A DNA stretch of 64,000 nucleotides, from positions 372,001 to 436,000 of the forward strand of contig NZ_JAOEFX010000002.1 of NCBI RefSeq assembly GCF_025421775.1, in the 5' to 3' direction. The position numbers and the translations under genes were made by a program. This DNA comes from Paenarthrobacter aurescens. GTDB lineage: Bacteria > Actinomycetota > Actinomycetes > Actinomycetales > Micrococcaceae. Under the pieces are notes generated by a model. The model was not told where the DNA came from and did no database searches. It saw only the letters and a list, made by a program, of their open reading frames with translations. This document shows, piece by piece, positions 44,742 through 56,406 of this stretch (position 1 is the first letter of the stretch; every line of letters begins with the position of its first letter).

Positions 44742-46094
44742 TTACTCGAGGTCGCGCTGCTTCGTTTCAGGGGCGAAGAACGCCATCCACAGCACGGACA
44801 ACAGCACCAGGCCACCTGCCATGGCGAACGACTGCGCCAACCCGAACTCCGGCCAGAAGAACGAGGCAAACACCAAGGGCCCAAAGCCTGCCCCGATGCG
44901 GGAGAACGTCGAAGCCCAGCCGAAGCCCGAGCCGCGAAGTTCGGTCGGGTACAGCTCGGACACATACGCATAAAGCACAGGGATGGCCACCTGGACCACG
45001 AACCCGAACACCAGAAGCCAGAACACGGCCGCCGAGGGAACGTCCACCACGAACGCCACGATCACCAACGTCAGCGCTGACAGCGGACCGGTGATGGCCA
45101 GGATCCACTTGCGGCCCACCCGCTCCACCAGCAGCGCTGCGACCACCACGCCCAAGAGTCCGACGGCGGCCATGCTCGCCGTCGTGACGAACGCCTTGTA
45201 CTCCTCAAACCCGGCGCCGATGAGAATTCGGGGCATCCACGTGAGCGACAAGTAGTAGACCAACAGGATGCTGAAGAACAGGGCCCAGGCAGCAGTGGTG
45301 ATCTTCCAGTTGAACTGCCAAATCCCCCGCAGTTGGGCCCACGCGCTTCCGGGGGAGAGGCGCGGAGCGGCCTGCGGTTCGGGCAGGCTGTACGCCCGCG
45401 GCGAAGCACCCGTTGCCTCGACCAAGCCATCGATGACCGCCGCCGCCTCTGCCCGGCGACCCGCGCGGATCAGGAACAGCGGGGACTCCGGAACACTGCG
45501 CCGGACCCAGAAGACAAGGAACGCGGGCAGCACCATGATCAGCATCGTGAGCCGCCAGTCGCCAAAGGCAGCCACGAGCCCGGCGGAAATGAAGCCACAG
45601 AGCGCGGCGCCGATCGGCCACCATCCGTCCATGGCTGTGAGCACCTTGCCGCGTTGCTTCCGTGGCGTGAATTCTCCCACCAGTGCGTAGTCCACGGGGA
45701 TGCAGCCGCCCAGGCCGAAGCCGGCCATGAAGCGGAAGATGCAGAACCACACGATGTCCGGCGCAAACGCACCGAGGACCGTGAAGATGCTGAAAATCAG
45801 GAGGGTGGCAGTGAACGCTTTCTTACGCCCGATGGTGTCCGCGATGGTGCCCCACGCGAACGCACCCACAGCCATGCCGATCAAGTTGGCTGTGCCGATC
45901 CACGCGGCGTCCGCCGGCTGCAGCGACCAGTGCTTGGACAGCAGCGGAATCAGGATGCCGTTGAGTGTGACATCCCAAGCGTCGAACATGAACCCGAGCC
46001 CGCCGATGATGAAGATCCTGCCTTGGACCTTCCACCGCCACGGCAGTTCCTGCACAACTTGTTCGCCGCTGGGCACGGCTGTGTATGTATTCAT
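44742..46094 (-). CDS. MFS transporter, sugar/metabolite type
   Basis: 450 residues from ATG at 46094 with GGAGGG upstream. Twelve hydrophobic segments; GFMFDAWDVTLNGIL (first helix) and GTIADTIGRKKAF (loop 2-3) match the SV2/NiaP-type branch. Its location before murQ and a BadF-type kinase gene on the same strand suggests uptake of MurNAc or a related amino sugar. Substrate is inference. Confidence 0.85.
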   Translation of the reverse strand: MNTYTAVPSGEQVVQELPWRWKVQGRIFIIGGLGFMFDAWDVTLNGILIPLLSKHWSLQPADAAWIGTANLIGMAVGAFAWGTIADTIGRKKAFTATLLIFSIFTVLGAFAPDIVWFCIFRFMAGFGLGGCIPVDYALVGEFTPRKQRGKVLTAMDGWWPIGAALCGFISAGLVAAFGDWRLTMLIMVLPAFLVFWVRRSVPESPLFLIRAGRRAEAAAVIDGLVEATGASPRAYSLPEPQAAPRLSPGSAWAQLRGIWQFNWKITTAAWALFFSILLVYYLSLTWMPRILIGAGFEEYKAFVTTASMAAVGLLGVVVAALLVERVGRKWILAITGPLSALTLVIVAFVVDVPSAAVFWLLVFGFVVQVAIPVLYAYVSELYPTELRGSGFGWASTFSRIGAGFGPLVFASFFWPEFGLAQSFAMAGGLVLLSVLWMAFFAPETKQRDLE

Positions 46095-46160
46095 TTGCCC
46101 TCCTGCATGCAACTTTATGCGCTGGGCACAGCACCCCGGTCCGCGTGAACGCCGTGAGGG

Positions 46161-47111
46161 TTACTTCTGGTTTTCGATCGCCCTCCGCAGGAACCCGCCG
46201 GCTTCTTCCAATGCGCCTTTGGCCTGCGAAGCCTCGATGCCGGTCAGCAGCACCAGGATGGCCGCCTTCACCGAACCGCCCACCGAATCCAACGCGGCAG
46301 CGGCTTCATGGGCATCAACGCCGGTTGCGTGCTGAACGGTGCGCTGCGATCGGGCCAGGAGCTTTTCGTTCGTGGCGCGCAAGTCCACCATGAGGTTGCC
46401 GTACGTCTTGCCGAGCTTCACCATCACCAGCGTGCTGATCATGTTGAGGACAAGTTTCTGGGCGGTGCCCGAGTTGAGCCGGGTGGATCCGGCAATGAAC
46501 TCCGGCCCCACCACAACCTCGATCGCGGCATCCGCAAGATGACTCACGGCAGAGCCCTTGTTGCACGCCAGCGACGCCGTAAACGCACCCCGCTTGCGGG
46601 CTTCTTCCAACGCACCGATCACGTACGGCGTCCGCCCCGAGGCCGTAATGCCCACGACGGCGTCCGCTTCGGTCACGTTGATATCGTGCAGGTCGCGCGC
46701 GCCGGCAGTTGCGTTGTCCTCGGCATATTCCACCGGTTTCTGGATCGCCTGGACTCCGCCTGCAATGAGTCCGACGACGAGTCCCGGCGGGGTGCCGAAC
46801 GTTGGCGGGCATTCGCTTGCGTCGAGCACACCCAGTCGCCCGGCCGTCCCGGCTCCCACGTACAGGAGGCGACCACCGCGCTGGAGCCGCTCCGCAACGG
46901 CGTCGACGGTTTGTACGATCGCGGGGCTCGCAGCCTCAACGGCAGCGTGTACTCCTGCACTGTGGGAAAGCATGGCGGCCACGAGTTCTTCCGTGCCCAG
47001 GATGTCCAGATTGTCCAAGCCCTCGGCCGTGGCTTCGGTCGCCAACCCGGCGAGTTCCGTGCGCAGGCCCGCAAGTTTGTCGGCGTCAGTCGGGCCAGTT
47101 TGTTCCGTCAC
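46161..47111 (-). CDS. murQ: N-acetylmuramic acid 6-phosphate etherase
   Basis: 316 residues from GTG at 47111. SIS domain with YVGAGTAGRLGVLDASECPPTFG (~76-98) and GITASGRTPYV (~145), the MurQ signature; C-terminal helical part with LNSGTAQKLVLNMIST. It splits MurNAc-6-P into GlcNAc-6-P and lactate. It overlaps the kinase gene by 26 bases and follows it in the operon. Confidence 0.96.
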   Translation of the reverse strand: MTEQTGPTDADKLAGLRTELAGLATEATAEGLDNLDILGTEELVAAMLSHSAGVHAAVEAASPAIVQTVDAVAERLQRGGRLLYVGAGTAGRLGVLDASECPPTFGTPPGLVVGLIAGGVQAIQKPVEYAEDNATAGARDLHDINVTEADAVVGITASGRTPYVIGALEEARKRGAFTASLACNKGSAVSHLADAAIEVVVGPEFIAGSTRLNSGTAQKLVLNMISTLVMVKLGKTYGNLMVDLRATNEKLLARSQRTVQHATGVDAHEAAAALDSVGGSVKAAILVLLTGIEASQAKGALEEAGGFLRRAIENQK

Positions 47112-48036
47112 GGTGGATGTACCTTTCCTGGATGAGCCCGCGGCGCGTCGCAGCGAGGGCAGCACCGTCCAAGCCATCGCCCAGCGGGGCCACCACCTCA
47201 ATCCCAGCCGAAGCGAGGGACTTCCGCAAGAGCCCGGCGAAGAAGTCCGATCCCACCACTCCGCCGAGCATCGCCACGCGGGGTGTGCCGCCCTCGTCGC
47301 CGCTGGACGCGAGCTTCACGGTGTGGGTCAGAATGCGGCACGCCTCGCCGATGATGTCATGTGCGACGGCGTCACCCGCCTCCGCTGCGTGCAGAACCAG
47401 CGGCGCGAAACGGGCCATCGCCCGGTAGGGGTTCTCGTTGGCCGCGAGCCAGCCCGGCAGCATCTCGGGCGACTCCACCAGTGCGCCGGCCGCAGCAGAC
47501 AACGACGTGGCAGGGCCGCCGTCGTGCGCTTCAAGAACCGCTTGAAGACCCTGCTGGCCGATCCAGCGGCCGCTGCCGCGATCGCCAAGATAGGGTCCCC
47601 AGCCGTCGGCGCGGTGCAGGACGCCGGCTTCGTCGAAACGGAAGGCCACCGCGCCGGTCCCCACGATGAGCGTTGTGCCCGGGGCGCCCTGAAGTGCACC
47701 GAGCTGGGCGGCCGTGGCATCGGAGAGGACGGCTGCCGGGACGCTGAATCTCTGGGACAGCATGGTGGCGAGTTCCTGCGACTTCTCGGCGGACGCTTCA
47801 ACACCGGCCACGGCGGCCCCGATGCCGGTCAAGGTGCTGACAGGGAGGCCGGGCGGCAATTGGCTGACCGTCTCAAGGAGGAGGTCGAAAGCAAGGGTTG
47901 GTCCGTTCTCCACGTGCACTCCGGGGAAGCCGTGCTGGTCGGCGGCAGCCAGCAACTCCGTACCGCTGCGCAACTCGACGCGGCAGCGGCTCTTCCCTAC
48001 ATCGGCAACAAGTACGACATCGTTGGGCGCTTCCAT
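47086..48036 (-). CDS. BadF-type amino-sugar kinase (GlcNAc/MurNAc kinase-like)
   Basis: 316 residues from ATG. ASKHA fold: VADVGKSRCRVEL (phosphate 1), LIVGTGAVAFRF (~124, phosphate 2), YLGDRGSGRWIGQQ (~148, sugar-binding Asp) and VAMLGGVVGSDFF. Works with MurQ in cell-wall sugar recycling by phosphorylating MurNAc or GlcNAc. First gene of the kinase-murQ-MFS unit. Confidence 0.88.
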   Translation of the reverse strand: MEAPNDVVLVADVGKSRCRVELRSGTELLAAADQHGFPGVHVENGPTLAFDLLLETVSQLPPGLPVSTLTGIGAAVAGVEASAEKSQELATMLSQRFSVPAAVLSDATAAQLGALQGAPGTTLIVGTGAVAFRFDEAGVLHRADGWGPYLGDRGSGRWIGQQGLQAVLEAHDGGPATSLSAAAGALVESPEMLPGWLAANENPYRAMARFAPLVLHAAEAGDAVAHDIIGEACRILTHTVKLASSGDEGGTPRVAMLGGVVGSDFFAGLLRKSLASAGIEVVAPLGDGLDGAALAATRRGLIQERYIHRDGTNWPD

Positions 48037-48156
48037 GGATCAACCCTATGTTGCACGACGCAAAACCGGACCAACCACGAAACACGATAAACTCTCCGTA
48101 TCCCCACACCCGCGATACCACCCGCGACATCTACGCGAACTAAGACGGAGACTTTT

Positions 48157-49827
48157 GTGAGCTTGACGCAGCTTGACCGTGTTCCCATCCGCCGTGCACT
48201 GATCTCGGTTTACGACAAGACGGGACTGGAGGAGCTCGCGAAGGGCCTGCACGCAGCCGGCGTCGCCATTGTTTCCACCGGCTCCACCGCCAAGAAGATC
48301 GCCGCCGCAGGCATCCCGGTCAAGGAAGTCGAAGAAGTCACCGGCTCCCCGGAAATGCTGGACGGCCGCGTCAAGACCCTGCACCCGCGCGTGCACGGCG
48401 GCATCCTGGCCGACCGTCGCGTCCCTGCACACATGGACACCCTCGCCGGCATGGAGATCGAAACCTTCGACCTCGTGGTGGTGAACCTCTACCCGTTCGT
48501 CGAGACCGTGAAGTCCGGCGCAGCGCAGGACGACGTTGTTGAGCAGATCGACATCGGAGGCCCCGCCATGGTGCGTTCGGCCGCGAAGAACCACGCCGCC
48601 GTCGCCATCGTCACGGACCCGCAATTCTACGGCGCAGTTGTCGACGCCGCTGCCCACGGCGGCTTCGACCTGAACACCCGTCGCCGCCTGGCCGCCAAGG
48701 CCTTCGCGCACACGGCAAGCTACGACAACGCTGTTGCCACTTGGACCGCCAGCCAGTTCCTGGACGAAGACGGCGACGGCATCATCGACTGGCCCGCCTA
48801 CGCCGGTCTCGCACTGGAGCGTTCCGAGGTCCTCCGCTACGGCGAAAACCCGCACCAGCAGGCTGCTCTGTACGTGGACAAGGCTGCCCCGGCCGGCATC
48901 GCCCAGGCCGACCAGCTGCACGGCAAGGCCATGAGCTACAACAACTTCGTCGACGCCGATGCAGCCCTCCGCGCTGCCTTCGACTTCGCAGAGCCTGCCG
49001 TTGCGATCATCAAGCACGCCAACCCGTGTGGTGTCGCTGTTGGTTCCGCCGACGCTGCCGACCCGATCGCCGATGCCCACGCCAAGGCCCACGCCTGCGA
49101 CCCCGTCTCCGCGTTCGGTGGCGTCATCGCCGCGAACCGCACGGTGACCGCCGGAATGGCACAGACCGTTGCCGGCATCTTCACTGAGGTTGTCATCGCA
49201 CCGGACTTCGAGCCGGAAGCCGTGGAGATCCTCTCCAAGAAGAAGAACATCCGCCTCCTCGCCCTGCCCGAGGGCTACGGCCGCTACCCGGCCGAAATGC
49301 GCCAGGTTTCCGGCGGTGTCCTGGTCCAGATGAGCGACAAGGTGGACGCCGACGGCGACAACCCCGCCAACTGGACCCTCGCTGCCGGCGAAGCCGCTGA
49401 CGAAGCAACCCTCGCGGACCTGGCCTTCGCTTGGACCGCCTGCCGCGCTGCCAAGTCCAACGCCATCCTGCTCGCGAACCACGGCGCCGCTGTGGGCATC
49501 GGCATGGGCCAGGTCAACCGCCTGGACTCCTGCCGCCTGGCCGTCGAACGCGCCAACACGCTGGGCGTGCAGGTAGAGTCCGACGTCGAAGGTGCCGGCG
49601 GCGCGTCCAACACCAGCGCTGCCAACGCACCTGAGCGCGCACGCGGTGCCGTTGCGGCCTCCGACGCGTTCTTCCCGTTCGCTGACGGACTGCAGATCCT
49701 GATCGACGCCGGCGTCCGCGCCGTCGTCCAGCCCGGCGGTTCGGTCCGCGACGAGGAAGTCATCGCCGCAGCCAACGCTGCCGGCATCACGATGTACTTC
49801 ACGGGCGCACGCCACTTCTTCCACTAG
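48157..49827 (+). CDS. purH: Bifunctional AICAR transformylase / IMP cyclohydrolase
   Basis: 556 residues from GTG with GGAG upstream. N-terminal IMP cyclohydrolase (MGS-like; [30 protein letters not shown]). The C-terminal transformylase has [13 protein letters not shown] (~228) and [12 protein letters not shown] (~284) with the catalytic Lys-His. Performs the last two steps of IMP synthesis. A small insertion rich in Gly/Ala/Ser (~470-490) is seen. Confidence 0.98.
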   Translation: MSLTQLDRVPIRRALISVYDKTGLEELAKGLHAAGVAIVSTGSTAKKIAAAGIPVKEVEEVTGSPEMLDGRVKTLHPRVHGGILADRRVPAHMDTLAGMEIETFDLVVVNLYPFVETVKSGAAQDDVVEQIDIGGPAMVRSAAKNHAAVAIVTDPQFYGAVVDAAAHGGFDLNTRRRLAAKAFAHTASYDNAVATWTASQFLDEDGDGIIDWPAYAGLALERSEVLRYGENPHQQAALYVDKAAPAGIAQADQLHGKAMSYNNFVDADAALRAAFDFAEPAVAIIKHANPCGVAVGSADAADPIADAHAKAHACDPVSAFGGVIAANRTVTAGMAQTVAGIFTEVVIAPDFEPEAVEILSKKKNIRLLALPEGYGRYPAEMRQVSGGVLVQMSDKVDADGDNPANWTLAAGEAADEATLADLAFAWTACRAAKSNAILLANHGAAVGIGMGQVNRLDSCRLAVERANTLGVQVESDVEGAGGASNTSAANAPERARGAVAASDAFFPFADGLQILIDAGVRAVVQPGGSVRDEEVIAAANAAGITMYFTGARHFFH

Positions 49828-49862
49828 AAGAGGAGCCCGCCAGGGCCCAAGCACCACAACGA

Positions 49863-49896
49863 ACGGCGGCCGCCCCCGGGAGGGGACGGCCGCCGT
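49863..49896 (+). terminator. Terminator after purH
   Basis: A 10-bp GC stem (49863-49872 with 49887-49896) between purH and the convergent protease gene. Confidence 0.85.
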
Positions 49897-49948
49897 CGTG
49901 CTTTATCCGCACATACTTAACAGGGACGTGCGTGGCGATTCAGTACTT

Positions 49949-50953
49949 TTACGAGGCCGCTGCTGCGGTGTTGTACGTGGACTGGATCACGGTGCCCCAG
50001 TACGGGCCGTACATGGTGGTGGAGTTGCTGCCGTATCCGTAGCTGTTCACGGAGTTCTGGTAGCCGGAAGAGCTGGTGCCGATGAACCACGGACCGCCCG
50101 AGGACCCACCGGTCATGTTGCAGGGGATTCCCTGGCTGTTGAACTGCGGGTTGTAGGGATCGTTGGTGGCCTTGCCGGAGCAGCTCTTGAGCGATTCACC
50201 GTTGAAGGGCGAGCCTGCCGGGTAGCCGAAGGCCTTGTAGCTCAGGCCGCGGGCGGCGTTGAACTGGACGCCGGAGGAACCTACGACGTCGGCGAGCTTC
50301 TGGCCGTTGAGGGTGTTCATGACAGCGAAAGCGGTGTCGTACTGCATGTTGCCGTTGGAGGCCCACTGGGTGGGGGCGTACAGCGCCTTTGCCGTCCACT
50401 TCCCGTAGGGTGCTGCGCCGTTGAGGTAGGCCGGTACGAACACGAAGTTGGTGGCGTAAGCGCCGGGGCCTTCGTTGAGGCAGTGTCCGGCAGTGGAAAC
50501 GGTGCTCTTGTTGGCTGCGGTGACGGAGTTGCCGGAGCAGACGTAGTTGGAGCCGCCCAGTGTGAAGAAGATCTTGCCGATGTGCTTGACCGGCGTTTCA
50601 CTCTGGTTGACCTTGCGGTCGATGGTCTTGGATTCGGTGGTGGCCTGCTGGCCGGCGATGCTGCTGACGGCGCCCGGGGCTTCGGTGACCGGGGCCTTGC
50701 CGAGGTTGAGGAGCTTGCCGCGGTCCAGTGCCTTGGCGGCAAGGATCTCGCCGGACTGGGCCGTCTGCATGCGTTCCGGTGTCCAGTAGTCTGCAGCGCC
50801 GGTGTCCGACACTACGTGGCTGCTGACCGCAGCGCCGCTGGAGTCTGTGGTGTTGACCGGAGCAGCGTTGGCGCTGGTGGTTCCAACCAGCGCCAGGATT
50901 GCGGCAGCGGACAGACTCAGCAGGCTTGTGGCCAGGGTCTTGGTTTTTGTCAC
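49949..50953 (-). CDS. Secreted trypsin-like serine protease
   Basis: 334 residues from GTG at 50953 with AGGAAC upstream. Signal peptide: TKTKTLATSLLSLSAAAILALV then cleavage near ANA-A. A ~90-residue propeptide-like region precedes the protease domain: His in STAGHC (~157), Asp in MQYDTAFAV (~208) and Ser in GGSSGGPW (~290). Cys pairs (YVCSGN...AGHC; SCSGK...PCNMTGG) suggest disulphides. Acts outside the cell. Confidence 0.9.
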   Translation of the reverse strand: MTKTKTLATSLLSLSAAAILALVGTTSANAAPVNTTDSSGAAVSSHVVSDTGAADYWTPERMQTAQSGEILAAKALDRGKLLNLGKAPVTEAPGAVSSIAGQQATTESKTIDRKVNQSETPVKHIGKIFFTLGGSNYVCSGNSVTAANKSTVSTAGHCLNEGPGAYATNFVFVPAYLNGAAPYGKWTAKALYAPTQWASNGNMQYDTAFAVMNTLNGQKLADVVGSSGVQFNAARGLSYKAFGYPAGSPFNGESLKSCSGKATNDPYNPQFNSQGIPCNMTGGSSGGPWFIGTSSSGYQNSVNSYGYGSNSTTMYGPYWGTVIQSTYNTAAAAS

Positions 50954-51133
50954 GTTGTTCCTACCTATCGAGGGAGTGAGGCGGCCAGTGATGGCGACCG
51001 CCGACTGACGGAATTGAAGGTATCGAACGTATGACAAGTTTGTAAAGAGATGTTTCATAGTTTGTGATAATTTGCTGTCACTTCCTCGTCAAGTGGCGAG
51101 GTTCGTTTGGCGTGCGGTTGACCGGTTCAAGCG

Positions 51134-51721
51134 TCAGTCGACTTTGGCGGTGACATCGTCCGGGAGGGGCTTCGGCGTGACGCCCGGCCATTGACCGTCC
51201 TGTGTGAGCAGTGAGAGATTCCGCGCGCCCTCGGAGGCATCCGGGCTGAGCGGGATGACGACGCTGCTGTGCGGGGAGGGGGCACGGCTGAGGGGCGGGA
51301 TCCAGCCCGAGCCGGTGGCAGCGGAGGCAAGGTCGAAGAGCGGCTCCCCGTCGGCGGTTGTCGAACTGATCTGGATCTGCGTGTTTGGCATGTAACCCTC
51401 GCCCACAGACCAAACGTTCCGGACGATGTAGTCCACCAGCACGTCGCCGTGGAGGACCGTGTATCCGGGGTCAACGTCGAACGCAACGGAGTACCCGGTG
51501 TTGCCCTTCACATTTGGAGGCCCACCTCCGACGAAGTCAGTAACCGAGATCCCGGGTACGGCGTCGATGGCCGCGCGGGCTTCCGCGAGCGTCTGGCCCG
51601 TGTCTGCGTCGTGCGGGATGGTCTGCTTTGGTGACGGCGTGGGAACGGTGCAAGCGGTCAGGGTGAGAACAATCCCGGCAACGATGGCAGCCCGGGCGAA
51701 GGATCGGTTCGTGCGGGTCAT
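51134..51721 (-). CDS. Lipoprotein of unknown function
   Basis: 195 residues from ATG at 51721. N-terminus RSFARAAIVAGIVLTLTAC has a lipobox (LTAC), so Cys is lipidated and the protein sits on the outer face of the membrane. The rest is a soluble domain of ~160 residues without known motif. The frame is open upstream but that stretch is unlikely to be coding. Confidence 0.75.
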   Translation of the reverse strand: MTRTNRSFARAAIVAGIVLTLTACTVPTPSPKQTIPHDADTGQTLAEARAAIDAVPGISVTDFVGGGPPNVKGNTGYSVAFDVDPGYTVLHGDVLVDYIVRNVWSVGEGYMPNTQIQISSTTADGEPLFDLASAATGSGWIPPLSRAPSPHSSVVIPLSPDASEGARNLSLLTQDGQWPGVTPKPLPDDVTAKVD

Positions 51722-51919
51722 GGTTTCACTATGTTCGGTTTCGCTTGGAATTCGATAGTGACGCGCCCGGGAGCCCGCAGAAACCACAGCAGTCGACGCA
51801 CGACGCCGGTCGGCAGCGACGGCGGTCAGGTCGCCGTCGGGCGTAAATCGCTTTCCCGGCGTGGTAACGAACACGTGATCCCGGACACGAAGGGCCGCCA
51901 AAACGGCCTGCTCGGGTAA

Positions 51920-54184
<2,265 letters not shown>

Positions 54185-54190
54185 TCCCTC

Positions 54191-54223
54191 GAGCCCGGGT
54201 GCCTTTCACGGGCGCCCGGGCTC
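54191..54223 (+). terminator. First terminator after icd
   Basis: A 9-bp stem GAGCCCGGG/CCCGGGCTC (54191-54199 with 54215-54223), seven bases after the stop codon. Confidence 0.8.
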
Positions 54224-54224
54224 C

Positions 54225-54287
54225 GAGTTTTTGTACAGATAATGCCCCCAAGACGCGGTCTTGGGGGCATTATCTGTACAAAAACTC
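54225..54287. terminator. Perfect 30-bp inverted repeat between icd and the oxidase gene
   Basis: Bases 54225-54254 and 54258-54287 are exact reverse complements, with a 3-base GCG loop. It is adjacent to the oxidase stop codon. T-runs flank it on both strands, so it acts as a bidirectional terminator. Confidence 0.92.
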
Positions 54288-55397
54288 CTAGCGTTCCGCG
54301 CGGAATCGCTCCGGTGCCACACCGCCGTCGACGATGTCCTTCAGCACCCGGCCGATAGCCGGCGTGAACTTGAAACCGTGCCCGGAGAAACCTGCGCCCA
54401 CCACCAGCGGACCGAAGTGGTCAAGTACGAAATCCTCGGTGGGCGTGGTGGTGTAGGTGCAGCTGATGGGAACCGCGGTGGAGGGGTCGACGCCGGGAAG
54501 CCACTCTTCTGCGTACCGCACCAACGCTTCCATCTGGTGGGGGATCGGCTCAAACGTGCGTTCATCCGGATCCATGACGGGGCCCACGCCGTGCCAGCCG
54601 GCCTTGACGCCTTCGCCCGGGGTGAGCATGCCGTAAACGGGGCTGTACCAGTAGTCGTAGAGTTCGTTGTTGGGATCGGGATCCGGGCTGTGGTTGAAGC
54701 TGGGCCACACCAAGGTGTTGTCTGTTGGAGTGAAGTGGGCCGGCTGCTCCTGGGTGACCACCAGTGCGGGCAGGTCCGTGAGCTTGCCGATGAGCTTCGG
54801 AGTCCATGCGCCGGCCGTGACCACCACGCGGCTCGCGGTGTATTCGGTCTCTTCGGTGACGACTACCACCGATTCGCCGCCGGTGACGCGGATGTCCCGG
54901 ACCGGCGTGGAGTACTTGAAAACGGCACCGTGGGTCTCAGCTGATTTACGCAGCGCCACCAAAGCGTCAGCGGCGCGGATCCGGCCCGAGCCCGGAACGA
55001 AGAGGACGTCGGTGGCGAAGTTCATGCCCTGCCAGCGGTTGGCGGCCTCATCGGCGGAGATGAAGTAGCTTTCGATTCCACGGGCCTCGTGGGCTTCCCG
55101 GACCTGGTGCAGCCGGGGAAGGTTGCCGTGGTTCGCGAGCCCCACCATGTCCAGGAGCGGCGCGCCGTGCTCAGCGGCGAGCTCGTCCCAGAGGGTTTTG
55201 GACTCGGCGAGGAGGTCGAGGTAGTCGTCCTCGGCGTAGGCGGTGTTGAAGTTGCGCGTTGCTCCGTGGGAGGCGCCGATGTGGTGACCGGCCTCGAACT
55301 GTTCCAGGAGAACCACCGAGCGACCCGACCGGGACAGTTGCCACGCAGCGGCTGATCCCATAGCTCCTCCGCCAACAACTACAACATCAACTTCCAT
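54288..55397 (-). CDS. Monomeric sarcosine oxidase / N-methyltryptophan oxidase-like FAD enzyme
   Basis: 369 residues from ATG at 55397 with GGAGC upstream. FAD-binding VVVGGGAMGSAAAWQL, HxxGSSHG-like motif IGASHGATRNF, and SCTYTTTPTEDFVLDHF (~315) whose Cys is the site of covalent FAD in MSOX. Oxidises an N-methyl or secondary amine to the imine with H2O2. It is downstream of phnE on the same strand, with a hairpin between, so a link to phosphonate use is possible. Confidence 0.88.
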   Translation of the reverse strand: MEVDVVVVGGGAMGSAAAWQLSRSGRSVVLLEQFEAGHHIGASHGATRNFNTAYAEDDYLDLLAESKTLWDELAAEHGAPLLDMVGLANHGNLPRLHQVREAHEARGIESYFISADEAANRWQGMNFATDVLFVPGSGRIRAADALVALRKSAETHGAVFKYSTPVRDIRVTGGESVVVVTEETEYTASRVVVTAGAWTPKLIGKLTDLPALVVTQEQPAHFTPTDNTLVWPSFNHSPDPDPNNELYDYWYSPVYGMLTPGEGVKAGWHGVGPVMDPDERTFEPIPHQMEALVRYAEEWLPGVDPSTAVPISCTYTTTPTEDFVLDHFGPLVVGAGFSGHGFKFTPAIGRVLKDIVDGGVAPERFRAER

Positions 55398-55484
55398 GCC
55401 TGCTCCATCCACAACGTCCGCGAGTCCAACCGGGTCCCCGAGAAGGGCCACCTCCCATTCTGCCCCCACTCACCCAACTGGGTA

Positions 55485-55528
55485 GCAGATCACGCCGTTT
55501 TGAGCGTTCAGAACGGCGTGATCTGCTG
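55485..55528. terminator. Hairpin between phnE and the oxidase gene
   Basis: A 16-bp perfect stem (55485-55500 with 55513-55528) with a 12-base loop after phnE. It would reduce read-through into the oxidase gene. Confidence 0.82.
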
Positions 55529-55551
55529 CTTACTTGGGCCGGCGACGGATG

Positions 55552-56406
55552 TTACGCAGCCAGGCGCCGCCGGATCCACGCGGAGAACTGGTCCACCACA
55601 ATGATCAGGACCAGCACGATCATGATGTGCGTGAGCATGGAGTCGAACTGGAAGGACTTGATGGACTGGTTGATCAGGAGCCCGATGCCGCCCGCACCTA
55701 CCAGGCCAAGGACCAGTGATGACCGCACATTGACGTCGAAGCGATACAGCAGCAGGCCCACGAATTGGGGGACCACCATGGGCAGCGTGGCATTGGCGAC
55801 CTGCTGGATCCGGTTGGCACCGGCCGTGCGGAGTGCTTCCTGCGGCCCGGCGTCGATCTCTTCCATGGACTCAGCCCACAGTTTCCCCATGACACCCGTG
55901 TTGTGGCAGATCAGGGCGAGCACACCGGCAAAGGGACCGAGGCCCACGGCGGTGACGAAGATCAGCGCAAACACGATGTCCGGCACGGCTCGGAAGAAGG
56001 ACAGGATGGAACGTGCGGCTTGATACACCAGCCGGTGCGGGCTCGTGTTCTCGGCGGCCAGCGCAGCCAGGAGCAGGGCGAACGGCACAGACAATGTCGT
56101 CCCCAAGAGCCCGATCCACAGGGTCACGAGCGTGGCTTCCAGGCCAGGCTTCAGTGTCTTCTCCCAGCTCAGGTCCGGCGGGAACGCATCGCCAATGAAG
56201 GCTGCCATGCCTTTCCAGCCGTCCACCAGCAGCTCGGGTTTGAAGTCCGTCCCTTCGATGGCCACCGCGTGAAGTCCGACGACGGCGGCCGCCACTGCCG
56301 CCGTCGTGACCCACCGCAGCGGCTTCTTCGGGCGGACGAGGGCCACGCGGGTTTTAGGTGTTGAGTCCCGGCGGGCGACGGCCGTGGTCAAGGTCTGGGG
56401 AGTCAT
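55552..56406 (-). CDS. phnE: Phosphonate ABC transporter permease
   Basis: 284 residues from ATG. About six hydrophobic segments and the EAA loop EALRTAGANRIQQVANATLPM (~190-210). N-terminal basic tail. With PhnC and PhnD it forms an importer of phosphonates. Overlaps phnC by four bases (ATGA). Confidence 0.9.
   Translation of the reverse strand: MTPQTLTTAVARRDSTPKTRVALVRPKKPLRWVTTAAVAAAVVGLHAVAIEGTDFKPELLVDGWKGMAAFIGDAFPPDLSWEKTLKPGLEATLVTLWIGLLGTTLSVPFALLLAALAAENTSPHRLVYQAARSILSFFRAVPDIVFALIFVTAVGLGPFAGVLALICHNTGVMGKLWAESMEEIDAGPQEALRTAGANRIQQVANATLPMVVPQFVGLLLYRFDVNVRSSLVLGLVGAGGIGLLINQSIKSFQFDSMLTHIMIVLVLIIVVDQFSAWIRRRLAA

Noticed and set aside
46558..48090. Plus-strand open frame over murQ and the kinase
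   Set aside because: Antisense to two confident genes, product rich in Arg/Ser/Ala without motifs.
48046..49857. Long minus-strand open frame opposite purH
   Set aside because: High-GC shadow of purH; its product has no protein-like features and no ribosome-binding site.
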